From an uncultured Bacteroidales bacterium (lineage in GTDB: Bacteria > Bacteroidota > Bacteroidia > Bacteroidales > Paludibacteraceae), in assembly GCA_900317745.1 (NCBI GenBank), contig ONHW01000002.1:1-64000 (forward strand): a DNA stretch of 64,000 bases, given 5' to 3'. Shown one piece after another: positions 43,912-52,643 of the stretch; position 1 is the first letter of the stretch, and each line of letters begins with the position of its first letter. The position numbers and the translations under genes were made by a program. The notes under the pieces were generated by a model. It searched no databases. It was not told where the DNA came from and saw only the letters and a list, made by a program, of their open reading frames with translations.

Positions 43912-46900
43912 TCAGTCTTTCCGTTGCCCGAGCATGGTGAATGTGCCTGACGAGTGGCGGATAAACAAGTGCCCGTTATGAAGGAACTTCCGTAAATTTT
44001 CTGGAGTTTCTGCTGTTATGTTCAGCCCTGAACCTTCTTGTACGTTCTCTGATTTCCACTGTGCGCCGGTATCGGCGCCTGACCAGTTATTGCGGTCATC
44101 GGCGGCGAAGGCGGCATAGTAGTATATTTGTCCTACTATGGCTGTCGGGTCGGCGCAAGTCTCCGCCTTGCCGCGGTAGATCTCTGTGCCGTCGGTAGGA
44201 GAGGAGGGAAAACTATTATCCTTGCGGATAATCACCGTTTGTGCATAATCCGGCGCAGGATAGATGTCACCGCTCAGATGCAGGTTGTCCAGCCAGAATG
44301 TGCCTGACACAGCCTCGCCGGTTGATACGCCGAACGAGATACGTGCCACGCCTTCCAGCCGATTGTGATCGTCGGTGTTGCTGTACCAGTCGAATGCCTG
44401 CAGGGTAGTTAAGTCCAGTGTTACTGTTTGCCAATCGGCATTGGAGAGTGTAAGTTGCTCGGTGTACCACCAGTCTTCGTGATTGGCGGAGATATTCTTG
44501 CATACGATACGCAGGCTGGTGTTTGTGCCGTTGCCTTTGAGACGAAAGGTTAGGATAGGTGTCCGGTGCATATCTGCGGGAGAGTCAAACACGTAATCAG
44601 CCGAGGCGGTAGCCCATGCTTTGGTTAGGCTATAGTCGCATTTGAGTGCACTGTCAGCTATGCTGACGTCCATAGTTGCGCCTTCATCGCCCACAGCCTC
44701 GACGGGTGACGTGCCGCTACTGAAATCAGTAAGCAGATTGTCGAGATGCACCAGATGGGTAGGGTTGCGCCAGGTGAGGTGGTACTGACAGTTGTTCTTG
44801 TATCCGCCAAGTGCCGTTGGTGCAGGCGGTGGTGTGGTGTCCTCCAATAGTGTGACTTCGGCTGTGTTGCCGCCCATGTAACTCTTGTTGCCGGAAGTGA
44901 TAACAGCGTAAATGTAGTAATCACCTTTCGGATAAATGTCGCGCGTGTGCCATACGTATTTTTCCTCCTTGCCGGAGAGGTAGGTCGCAATAGGTGTCAT
45001 GTTGGTTATGTCGGTAGCTCCTGCAGTCTGCGAGTAGTAGAATGATACTTTGGCGTCACCTGCGGGGTCGAACGTGAACCAGCGGAGTGTGATAGAGTCC
45101 TCTACTGCGACTCTCTTGGACGGTACGGTGAAGTTCACCGAGGGATTGATCACTTCGCCGTCGTGCAGGAAATTGTAGGTGTAGAAGATATTACCCACTG
45201 AGTCGTAGACGGTGAGTGCAATGGTTGAGGCATCGGCTGCCATGTCGAGGGTGGAGAAGCAGGAGATCTGCTTGTAGAATATGGAGTATTTGAAGTCCTT
45301 GAGTTGCTTTTGCTGGCTGTAGTTGGCATCGCGTCCGCAGCCCGGGCGCACGTAATGCACGCCATCTTTATATAAGTGTTCAAATGAATGGTCGTCGCCG
45401 GAGAGGGAGATGATACGTTTGCCTAATGCTGCATGTTTCTCAAATAGTGCACCCATCTGCCGCGGTTCGTCTGCCCACTGACCGTGATAGCCTGTGGTGT
45501 GAACGCCCACATGGTGGCAGATGATTATCCATGGGCGTGTGCAGGTGCCGAGGATAGAGTCTGCCCAGTGGTACTGCTTGCTGCCCGGCAGGAAATGCGG
45601 GCTGGACGGGTCACCGTTGAGGTTGAGCATGATTATGTCGGCGTTGCCGTAAGTGAAATGGAAGTATGCCTCGCCGCGCGGGTCAATGGTGTCGCCTTCG
45701 GATACGCCCTCGTGCGGGAACTGATGGAAATAGTCGTAGAACGACGACCAGCGGAAAGTGAACGGATCGCCTGTCTCATGGTTGCCGGAAGAAGACATAA
45801 CGGGCACTTGGCTCAAAAACTGTGCACCGGGAGTGAAGAAATAGTTGTTCCAGTTTCGGTCGTCGCCCTTGCTGCTGACGAAGTCGCCGTTCATGAGAGC
45901 GATATCGCAGTTGAGGTTGCAGATGAAATCTTGCATGTTCGACCAGTTGTTGCGCGCATTGCCGTGGATGTCGCTGATGGTGAATATGCGGTAGGCTGTG
46001 CCGGGTTCGGGTGCGGTTTTGGTGCTGCTGATCTTGTCAAAGCGGCGTGTGGCACTGGCGCCTACGGTGAAGTAGTAGCGGGTGTCGGGTTGCAGGTTGG
46101 TGAGTGTGACAACGTGTACAAAGCCTTCGCCGGTTACGTTCCAACCGCTGTTGGTTTGAACCTGCTGATTGAGGTCGTTAGGGTCTGTGCCGTAATACAC
46201 GAGTGCATCGGTTGGTTCGGTCTCTTCGTTCATTTGCCAGAGCACCTTTACGGAGTTCGTGGTCGGTGACATGGAGTACGGCTGCTTGTACGGGATATAC
46301 GGGTCGTGGCTGCTGTCGTGTGACTCAGCGGATACGCCCCAACGTGGGTCACCGAGATTGCTTCCGTCGGTAGCGACGCCAACGGCGGGACTATTCTTGT
46401 AGAGCTGGAAGTTACCTGCATTGGCATCAACGAAGTACGGGTTACGGTTAATGCAGTTGTTCTGCACTGCGCCTGAGCTTAACTTGATTGGCGCATTGCA
46501 GCACAGGCTGTTTTCGATCTTTGAGTTAGCGCCGTATAGGGCATAACTGACAGCACCGGAGCGTTCTTCGGTGTTCATGAAGATGCAGTTGGTGACGTGA
46601 GCACCGTTGATGTTTGCCAGATAGACGCCTCGTGTGTCGGTGCTGTTGTAGAACGTGCAGTGGTCAATCAGGCAGGTGCCTTCCAGAGGTATAGCGGTGT
46701 CCTCGTTGCCGGAGTGCAGGTAGATCATACGTCCTGTGCCCTGTGCGTCGCCATTGAAAGTGCTGTTGCGGACAAGCAGGCTACGGAGTTGGACAGGTGC
46801 TTTGGTAGCCGCAATGGCGCGCGCGGTGTTGGCGGCTTCTCTACCCATCAGGAAGAGGCAGTTGTCGATCGTCAGGGTGTTGATGTACGGTGCAGACTGT

Positions 46901-47298
46901 TCGGTGTTATATGCGCGGATGAAGTACGAGGAACAGCCGCTGAGTTGACAATCTGTCACTATCACGTTGTACGCTGAGTTGCCGGGCACCATACGTATGG
47001 CTTCGCCGGTACTCTCAATCGTAACGCCTTGGATGGTGAAGTCTGCCTTCACTTCGAAGCGGCTGGATAGCTTGATTACGGGTTTTGCGCCGTTTGCCGC
47101 CTTGATGGTAAGTGCTACGGTTGGTTTGAGCGATGATTCGGTGTACTCGCCATCAGTCAGAATGAGGATGTCACCGACGGTAGCGTTGGTGACTGCAGTT
47201 TTCAGCGTTCCCGAACCCGGGGCAACGTTAACCGTAGCGGCGCTGATCAGCGCCGCATACGTAAGTACACTTAAGATGGTGAAGATATGTCGTTTCAT
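43912..47298 (-). CDS. Beta-helix plus metallophosphoesterase surface protein, T9SS tail
   Basis: A 1128-residue exported protein. Signal peptide 1-20; residues about 25-320 form a pectate-lyase-like beta-helix (AVTNATVGDILILTDGEYTE, GVYLANINGAHVTNCIF). A fibronectin/purple-acid-phosphatase N-domain follows (about 335-420). The phosphoesterase (about 438-660) has TISDIHGN, MNGDFV, SGNHE, IICHHVG and SGDDHSFEHL, a complete set of metal ligands. Next are fibronectin-like and carbohydrate-binding-like domains (LTDFSSG...ISFGVSTGEAVSGTFWLDNLHL) and a T9SS tail (NGHLFIRHSSGTFTMLGQRK). Substrate unknown. It is a distant relative of the three phosphoesterases at 56-64 kb and shares the beta-helix plan with the 970-residue protein next to it. 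Confidence 0.8.
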   Translation of the reverse strand: MKRHIFTILSVLTYAALISAATVNVAPGSGTLKTAVTNATVGDILILTDGEYTESSLKPTVALTIKAANGAKPVIKLSSRFEVKADFTIQGVTIESTGEAIRMVPGNSAYNVIVTDCQLSGCSSYFIRAYNTEQSAPYINTLTIDNCLFLMGREAANTARAIAATKAPVQLRSLLVRNSTFNGDAQGTGRMIYLHSGNEDTAIPLEGTCLIDHCTFYNSTDTRGVYLANINGAHVTNCIFMNTEERSGAVSYALYGANSKIENSLCCNAPIKLSSGAVQNNCINRNPYFVDANAGNFQLYKNSPAVGVATDGSNLGDPRWGVSAESHDSSHDPYIPYKQPYSMSPTTNSVKVLWQMNEETEPTDALVYYGTDPNDLNQQVQTNSGWNVTGEGFVHVVTLTNLQPDTRYYFTVGASATRRFDKISSTKTAPEPGTAYRIFTISDIHGNARNNWSNMQDFICNLNCDIALMNGDFVSSKGDDRNWNNYFFTPGAQFLSQVPVMSSSGNHETGDPFTFRWSSFYDYFHQFPHEGVSEGDTIDPRGEAYFHFTYGNADIIMLNLNGDPSSPHFLPGSKQYHWADSILGTCTRPWIIICHHVGVHTTGYHGQWADEPRQMGALFEKHAALGKRIISLSGDDHSFEHLYKDGVHYVRPGCGRDANYSQQKQLKDFKYSIFYKQISCFSTLDMAADASTIALTVYDSVGNIFYTYNFLHDGEVINPSVNFTVPSKRVAVEDSITLRWFTFDPAGDAKVSFYYSQTAGATDITNMTPIATYLSGKEEKYVWHTRDIYPKGDYYIYAVITSGNKSYMGGNTAEVTLLEDTTPPPAPTALGGYKNNCQYHLTWRNPTHLVHLDNLLTDFSSGTSPVEAVGDEGATMDVSIADSALKCDYSLTKAWATASADYVFDSPADMHRTPILTFRLKGNGTNTSLRIVCKNISANHEDWWYTEQLTLSNADWQTVTLDLTTLQAFDWYSNTDDHNRLEGVARISFGVSTGEAVSGTFWLDNLHLSGDIYPAPDYAQTVIIRKDNSFPSSPTDGTEIYRGKAETCADPTAIVGQIYYYAAFAADDRNNWSGADTGAQWKSENVQEGSGLNITAETPENLRKFLHNGHLFIRHSSGTFTMLGQRKD

Positions 47299-47314
47299 AT
47301 TGAATTAAATATGA

Positions 47315-47464
47315 TTACAAAGGATCAATGGAGCCCGGAGTGGCAGCACCACCCATGCCGAGACCGGCATTGCCACCTACAGACATTCCGCCAGAAGCAC
47401 AAATAAGACTTGTTGCTTGCATCGGGTGCAACTGCGTTTCGGGTTGAATATAAAGTGCTTTCAT
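47315..47464 (-). CDS. 49-residue Gly-rich small protein
   Basis: An ORF from ATG 47462-47464 to TAA 47315-47317, lying between two large T9SS cargo genes. It begins MKALYIQPETQLHPMQATSL and continues with a Met/Gly-rich end (SGGMSVGGNAGLGMGG, then PGSIDPL). Bacteroidales often carry such small proteins, starting MKK-Y-x-P-x-x and ending Gly-rich, next to surface-protein genes; their role is unknown. Good spacing (16 bp to the next ATG) and lack of any alternative explanation support it. Confidence 0.6.
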   Translation of the reverse strand: MKALYIQPETQLHPMQATSLICASGGMSVGGNAGLGMGGAATPGSIDPL

Positions 47465-47525
47465 ATTACTTGCGATTTAATGATTTACGATTTATTATTC
47501 ATCTGCTCAGTTGTAGTTTTATCCG

Positions 47526-50438
47526 TTAGAAGCGGACTCCCATTACGTTGTAACGTTTGCCGTCGCGGATAAGGATGAGTTGTCCGTTCTCGATAGTCTT
47601 GATTGTGCCGTTGGCAGATTTGACTTCCTGCCACTCGCCGTTGACGAACTCAAGAGCTGTAACAACGTTGCCTTGCTCTACGATACGTGCCTGGCGTATT
47701 GGTGCGCCTGACGGAACGTCATGAATCTGGAAGTAAGCGCGCATGCCTTTGATAGTTGTGGCAGCTTCCGAGAAGTACAGAAGGTCGTTTGCGCCGAGGA
47801 AAAGGTTGTCCTCACCTGCAGGAACAGTACCCTTGATGAACGAACCGATGAAGTTGGCGTTGTCGCCGGTAGCTACGTTGTAACCTGTGCTTTCGTTAAT
47901 GGTGTGCCCTGTTCCGAAGATAGGATTCGTAACATCTTTAGTCGGCTTAATTAGGTACGGTCTGCCGTGACCGAGTTCGGTAACGGTGTTGAAATTCAGA
48001 TTTAGAACATCTCCATCCATTTCTGCGGTATTCAGTTGTAGAAGCTGGTAGCCTGTGCCAAAAACAAGTTCCAAACTGCTATTCCAATCGCTAAACGGCA
48101 AGCAGATTGTGTTGTACATGCCAGCTCTGAAGCTACGCATAAGTGCAATTCTCTTCGTATTTACTCCGTTATTATCATGAATCACGCTATTGTCTGTGGC
48201 ATTCTCGTCGAGAACAATTATGTCGCTTTTCGCTGCAGCGAGGGATAGCAGATAACCGTTGGAGTTATTGGCAGGATTTGACAATCTAAGTACGTAGTCA
48301 CCTGCGGCAAGAATCCACTCAGGGGAAGTAATTACTTTATCTTCTCCTGTATAGGTGTATTGCGGTGTGTAGGAGTACAATTCATTCTCATCAGTATCTA
48401 ACACTTTGATGGTCAGATTTGAATAGTTTGTACTTGTGCAATGGGCTGTGAAGGTATATACTCCCTCTGAAGCGGCATGTATGTTCCATTTAGCGTATTC
48501 GCCGGAGATTGTGCCGAGGTGATCACCATCGGTGAAGTGGAGATCATCGCCATCCATATAGGCGCGTGCGCTGAGGATTGCCTCTGATAAAGTGATTGTG
48601 CCTGGGATGTCTTGAACGGCACCACCCGCAGCGACTAATTCTACGCTGATAATTTTAGGTTGCGCACCATTTTCTGCATTGGTTACTTTGACGACGTATG
48701 TGTTGCCACCTGTAAGTGTTGTTTCGCCCAGATCAATAGCTAACGGCGTTCCGAATGTTTCATTCCATGAACTTTCCGTGAGGGAAGCAACCGGAGATTC
48801 ATCCTCATTTAGATAGAAGCTAACTGTGAATCGATGTCCGTAAGCTGTAGGATTGTTGATGTTGAGCGTAACTGCATATGCCTGTGCCCCTGAACCACTG
48901 GTGGAAGCATTCCATTTTACCCATTGGTCCTCATACGTCGAGAAAGAAATCATTCCGTCAGCGCGCGTACCTTTGTTTGAAAATACTGCATCTGCTGCAG
49001 TCAGTGTGCCTGGGATATCTTGCGTAGCACCGCCTGCGTAAGATAGTGTAATACCTTGAATGGTAGCAACTGAGCCATTGCAGATGTTGGAAAGCCGAAT
49101 GGTATAGTCTCCTGCTTCGGGGAGATAGATTGCTCCAGTAAGCATTATATTTGTTTTGGCGTCAGACCATCCACTTTCTCCTACTTCTCCTATTTTCTCT
49201 GAATTAGAGTTATAAATTGCAACTTTGTATGTATGTCCATATAGGCTGCCAGAATACATGTTCAAAGTCGTTTGTACACTTGCCGGCGTATTGCTATGGA
49301 TTCGCCATTCAGCAATTCCGTATTCGGTAGTTACAGGGTCAGGGTTAGCAGATTTGAGATAGTTGTTGGCATCCAAAGAATAATAAGCATTTTTGGTTGC
49401 ATCAACAGCTTCCAGAACTAACGGGGAAGAGAAGTCTGTAACTATAGGAATGATTTCTGTCCATCGGGGATCGCCAATAGCAGAAGCATCTGTTGCAGCA
49501 CCGCGAGCAGGTGAGCCCATCCGAAGCGTAAAATCATTATTGGCAGCATCCATGAACAGCGGATTAGCCTTGACGCAATCAGTAACGGTTGCCGTGTTGT
49601 AATGACCGTAAGGCTGCCAGTTGTCGTAGTTGTAGGTAAGAGTATTTTTCACCTGTCCGCCAGCCGGAAGTTTTGTAGCACAAATATTACCACTTGTGGG
49701 AAACATAAAGATACAATTCGAAACCGTAGCGTCAGCAAGTGTTGTAGTAACAACCCCCGAACCAGCATCCGCTTGTTCCACATTGTAGAATGTGCAATGG
49801 TCAACTACGAGCTTTCCACTTGTGGCTGGGATATATATCGGGGCAGCCCAATAGGTGCCAGAGATGTTGGCAAAAGTAGAATTATTAATCTCGACACCTA
49901 TCAAATTAGTATCTTCACAATATAAAACGCTTTTGTAACAATCATGGAAATAGCAATTATTGATAACAATAGAGTCTATTTTACTGCCAGAGGGAGTGCG
50001 TAGGATGGCATTATTCTGCGCCCAACCGTAGAATTCGCAATCTGTAAGAATGAGTTTCTTGCCATCAGTATTATCATTAGTAGCAATGAGATTGCTATAT
50101 GAAGATATATCACTTAAGTGCCCGCAGTCGAATTTAATTCCAATAAATTCAGCACGAGATCCCTCTTTAAGACGGATTTGCACTTTGGGTACAAGTATAA
50201 CCTCGGCACCTTCAGCTGCACGCACGGTAACGTTCTTGCCAGTGAAAGCGATGTAATTGGAGTTAGACTCCTCATATGTGCCGGCAGCCATTTCAATAAT
50301 GTCGCCATCGGCTGCGCCATCTAATGCCCGACGCAAATTATCACTGGATTTAGGCGATGTTGGGGTAATGTTAATCACTGTGGCATTCGCGAGGAGCGAA
50401 AGCAGTAATGCGGGGATAAAAAAGAAAAGTTTTTTCAT
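47526..50438 (-). CDS. Beta-helix and carbohydrate-binding-like T9SS surface protein
   Basis: A 970-residue exported protein: signal peptide 1-19 (ALLLSLLANA). Residues about 25-320 form a beta-helix (LRRALDGAADGDIIEMAAGTY) closing with AARGAATDASAIGDPRWTE, the same phrase as its neighbour. Then come three similar beta-sandwich repeats of about 130 residues, each opening near QDIPGT and containing YTIRLSN/YVLRLSN, probably CBM6-like sugar-binding domains. The last part has the conserved pre-tail region (CLPFSDWNSSLE) and the T9SS tail NGQLILIRDGKRYNVMGVRF. No catalytic site is obvious. Bases 48.1-50.3 kb are AT-rich, the tail region is not. Confidence 0.78.
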   Translation of the reverse strand: MKKLFFFIPALLLSLLANATVINITPTSPKSSDNLRRALDGAADGDIIEMAAGTYEESNSNYIAFTGKNVTVRAAEGAEVILVPKVQIRLKEGSRAEFIGIKFDCGHLSDISSYSNLIATNDNTDGKKLILTDCEFYGWAQNNAILRTPSGSKIDSIVINNCYFHDCYKSVLYCEDTNLIGVEINNSTFANISGTYWAAPIYIPATSGKLVVDHCTFYNVEQADAGSGVVTTTLADATVSNCIFMFPTSGNICATKLPAGGQVKNTLTYNYDNWQPYGHYNTATVTDCVKANPLFMDAANNDFTLRMGSPARGAATDASAIGDPRWTEIIPIVTDFSSPLVLEAVDATKNAYYSLDANNYLKSANPDPVTTEYGIAEWRIHSNTPASVQTTLNMYSGSLYGHTYKVAIYNSNSEKIGEVGESGWSDAKTNIMLTGAIYLPEAGDYTIRLSNICNGSVATIQGITLSYAGGATQDIPGTLTAADAVFSNKGTRADGMISFSTYEDQWVKWNASTSGSGAQAYAVTLNINNPTAYGHRFTVSFYLNEDESPVASLTESSWNETFGTPLAIDLGETTLTGGNTYVVKVTNAENGAQPKIISVELVAAGGAVQDIPGTITLSEAILSARAYMDGDDLHFTDGDHLGTISGEYAKWNIHAASEGVYTFTAHCTSTNYSNLTIKVLDTDENELYSYTPQYTYTGEDKVITSPEWILAAGDYVLRLSNPANNSNGYLLSLAAAKSDIIVLDENATDNSVIHDNNGVNTKRIALMRSFRAGMYNTICLPFSDWNSSLELVFGTGYQLLQLNTAEMDGDVLNLNFNTVTELGHGRPYLIKPTKDVTNPIFGTGHTINESTGYNVATGDNANFIGSFIKGTVPAGEDNLFLGANDLLYFSEAATTIKGMRAYFQIHDVPSGAPIRQARIVEQGNVVTALEFVNGEWQEVKSANGTIKTIENGQLILIRDGKRYNVMGVRF

Positions 50439-50797
50439 AATATTGTGGTTTTAAAAATTTACGTGTATGAGATGTGTTTTTTTATGTGCTTTTTATTGTG
50501 TTTTTGAGATGTTTCGGGCAGGTTGCCCCATAAAAAGCGATGCAAAGTTACGAAAATTATTCCATATACGCGCGTACAATTATAATGTTATGAAACATAA
50601 AAACAAGTGAGGATGTAAGTGGCTTTGCTATAAGATGTTGATAATTAAGCATGTATGCTGATTTGTGTGTAGTAAGAGAATGCAGCATTTCGTTTTTCGT
50701 AACGTTTCGGAACTGATGGGGTTAGCGATATGTAAAATTACAAGAACTGCACAAAGAGAGACCGTAAATGGATCGAAAATGACGTACGAAGCACAGG

Positions 50798-50841
50798 CTT
50801 ACCACAGACTTATCACGCATTTACCACAGACTTATCACGCA
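50798..50841. repeat. 22-bp direct repeat
   Basis: TTACCACAGACTTATCACGCA occurs twice in direct tandem, period 22. Confidence 0.85.
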
Positions 50842-50865
50842 CTAAAATTTTGATTAAACATGCTG

Positions 50866-50890
50866 GTATTATATACGTAGTATATAATAC
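50866..50890. repeat. Perfect AT-rich palindrome
   Basis: GTATTATATAC and GTATATAATAC flank GTA. It could be an operator for a dimeric repressor; no regulator is adjacent. Confidence 0.7.
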
Positions 50891-51105
50891 TAATGTGTAT
50901 CGTGAGGTCAGCCCGAATGGCATTCGGGTATTCATATCAACGGATGCGCTTTTCTTCTGACATATTTTCAGCAGATGAGAAGAGCGGAGATTGGATAGGG
51001 AATTTTCGAAAGGTTACGAAATGACAAATGAAACGTGTAAGTAGTTGAAATATGTGATGTTATGGCGAATTGTTTCGGAAATATGCTAAAGAGCATACGA
51101 AATAC

Positions 51106-51137
51106 TTTCGAAATGTCAACAAAATTTTGTAATTTTG
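51106..51137 (+). promoter_or_regulatory. Promoter of the sugar-phosphate/phosphoesterase cluster
   Basis: TTTC 51106-51109 (one mismatch to TTTG) and TAATTTTG 51130-51137, 20-nt spacing. The leader to the first ATG is about 240 nt and contains repeats. Confidence 0.55.
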
Positions 51138-51149
51138 CAGCGTGATAAA

Positions 51150-51262
51150 AAAGGCCTACCCACAGCCACTCACTGATGGAAAGAAGCCTACCCCCAACCC
51201 CTCCCTAAAGGGAAGGGGGAAAAGAGGAAGCCTACCCCCGGCCCCTCCCTAAAGGGAAGGGA
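51150..51262. repeat. GC-palindrome repeats (REP-like), three diverged copies
   Basis: Units of the form AAGCCTACCCCC(A/G)(A/G)CCCCTCCC TAAAGGG with pairing CCCTCCC/GGGAAGGG-type arms. The same family occurs at 6796-6872 in the opposite orientation. Confidence 0.85.
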
Positions 51263-51316
51263 GAAAAAGAGAGGGAAATGGAAGGGGAAAAGAGAAGATA
51301 AGTGAAAAACAGAAAC

Positions 51317-51375
51317 CATCATTAACTTCAAAAGACATCATTAACTTCAAAAAGATATCATTAACTTTAAAAATA
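51317..51375 (+). repeat. CATCATTAACTTCAAAA tandem repeat before the first gene
   Basis: Three copies of about 20 bp, ending eight bases before the ATG at 51384. Confidence 0.85.
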
Positions 51376-51383
51376 CAACGATT

Positions 51384-52502
51384 ATGAACAATTTCACGTT
51401 TAACGAGATTCATCAGCAGCCCGCCATGTGGCGCAAAGAGTTGCAAGCCCTGCTAAATGCAAAGGCAGAGATCAGTGCATTCATGCACAAGTACCTAACT
51501 CCTGACACAGACGTTGTACTGACAGGTGCAGGTACGTCGGCATTCATCGGCGATGCCATATGCCCTGTGATGCGCGGTATGTGGCGTAACGTTCGCAGCG
51601 TTCCGACAACGGATCTGATTACTCACTCGGAGTATCTGCTGGACAAAGAACGTCCGTTGCTGCTGATCAGTTTTGCCCGTTCGGGAAACAGTCCTGAGAG
51701 CGTAGGCGCAGTGAACCTGGCGAACAAGCTGTGCAAGAACGTGGCACACGTATATATAACCTGCAACAAGAACGGCAAGTTAGCACAGCAAGCCGCAGGC
51801 AAGGACAATATTCTTCTTCTGCTGTTGCCGGAAGAGACCGATGACAAGAGTCTGGCAATGACGAGTTCGTTCTCAACAATGCTGCTGACCTGCCTGATGT
51901 TGGGTCACATTGATTGTCTGGAGAACGATGCCGCGATGATTGAGAAAGCCGTGAAGAACGCGGAGTGCGTGATAGCCGATTACGAAGAGAAACTGAAAGA
52001 GATAGGTGGCAGGAAATTTGAGCGCGGTGTGTTCCTCGGTTCGGGTGCACTAAAAGGTATCGCGGAGGAGTGCCACCTGAAGTTGCAGGAGCTGACCGAC
52101 GGTGCGGTGGTTTGTAAGTTTGACTCGTTCCTCGGTTTCCGTCACGGCCCAAAAGCGGTGGTAAACGACAAGTCGATCGTTGTGTATCTGATGACAGACG
52201 AGGAGAACGTGATGCGTTATGAGCGCGATCTGGTCCGTCAGGTGGATGGTAACAACACGCCTGTGGCACAGGTGATTGTGATCTCGGGGCGTGATCCTGA
52301 GATGCCTGAGGTGAAGGCAGACCTTGTGGTGAAGATGCCCTACAGTAAGGCAGAGACTGATTTCTATGGCATAGTGCCGTACGTGCTGGTAGGTCAGTTG
52401 TTGGGCTTCTATGCCTCGAAAGCGCACGGGCTGAACCCCGATACCCCGAGTGTGAGCGGTAATATACACCGTGTAGTAGAGGGTGTTACTATTTACGAAT
52501 GA
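51384..52502 (+). CDS. agaS: SIS-domain sugar isomerase/deaminase, AgaS type
   Basis: A 372-residue cytosolic protein with two SIS domains. VVLTGAGTSAFIGDA and LISFARSGNSPESV are the first phosphosugar-binding site; FLGSGALKGIAEECHLKLQELT and GFRHGPKAVV the second. AgaS deaminates and isomerises galactosamine-6-phosphate to tagatose-6-phosphate in GalNAc breakdown. The neighbours (tagatose-bisphosphate aldolase subunit and PfkB kinase) fit that path. The exact substrate cannot be decided by sequence. First gene of the cluster. Confidence 0.82.
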   Translation: MNNFTFNEIHQQPAMWRKELQALLNAKAEISAFMHKYLTPDTDVVLTGAGTSAFIGDAICPVMRGMWRNVRSVPTTDLITHSEYLLDKERPLLLISFARSGNSPESVGAVNLANKLCKNVAHVYITCNKNGKLAQQAAGKDNILLLLLPEETDDKSLAMTSSFSTMLLTCLMLGHIDCLENDAAMIEKAVKNAECVIADYEEKLKEIGGRKFERGVFLGSGALKGIAEECHLKLQELTDGAVVCKFDSFLGFRHGPKAVVNDKSIVVYLMTDEENVMRYERDLVRQVDGNNTPVAQVIVISGRDPEMPEVKADLVVKMPYSKAETDFYGIVPYVLVGQLLGFYASKAHGLNPDTPSVSGNIHRVVEGVTIYE

Positions 52503-52507
52503 AAAAA

Positions 52508-52546
52508 AGACCCAACCCCAGCCCTCCCCTTATAGGGGAGGGAGTA
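52508..52546. repeat. GC-palindrome repeat (REP-like)
   Basis: CCCTCCCCTTATAGGGGAGGG, a near-perfect palindrome between agaS and the gatZ-like gene. Confidence 0.8.
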
Positions 52547-52643
52547 AATAGATAACGTGGATACCAAACAACTGAAACAAAGAAATCAGACAGTTGAAAC
52601 GATAGATTATAAAAGACAAATTAGAAAAGAAATAACCAATATT

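Larger units (their letters stand above)
50439..51105. other. Intergenic stretch, no convincing gene
   Basis: A -7 box on the minus strand (TAACTTTG, 50543-50550) probably serves the 970-residue gene, though no good -33 was seen. The rest holds a 22-bp direct repeat (50798-50841), a perfect AT palindrome (50866-50890) and a small hairpin CCCGAAT-GGC-ATTCGGG near 50912. A 62-residue frame at 50665 has no features of a gene. Confidence 0.45.

Noticed and set aside
50665-50853. 62-residue ORF in the intergenic region
   Set aside because: It runs through the 22-bp direct repeat, has no promoter or recognisable features and a composition like non-coding DNA.
51150-51375. CRISPR-like array
   Set aside because: Repeats are short, diverged palindromes or direct tandems without regular unique spacers, and no cas gene is present.
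52557-52643. GTG start of the gatZ-like gene
   Set aside because: The extra 29 residues are Lys/Gln/Ile-rich without family similarity; ATG 52644 begins the conserved region.
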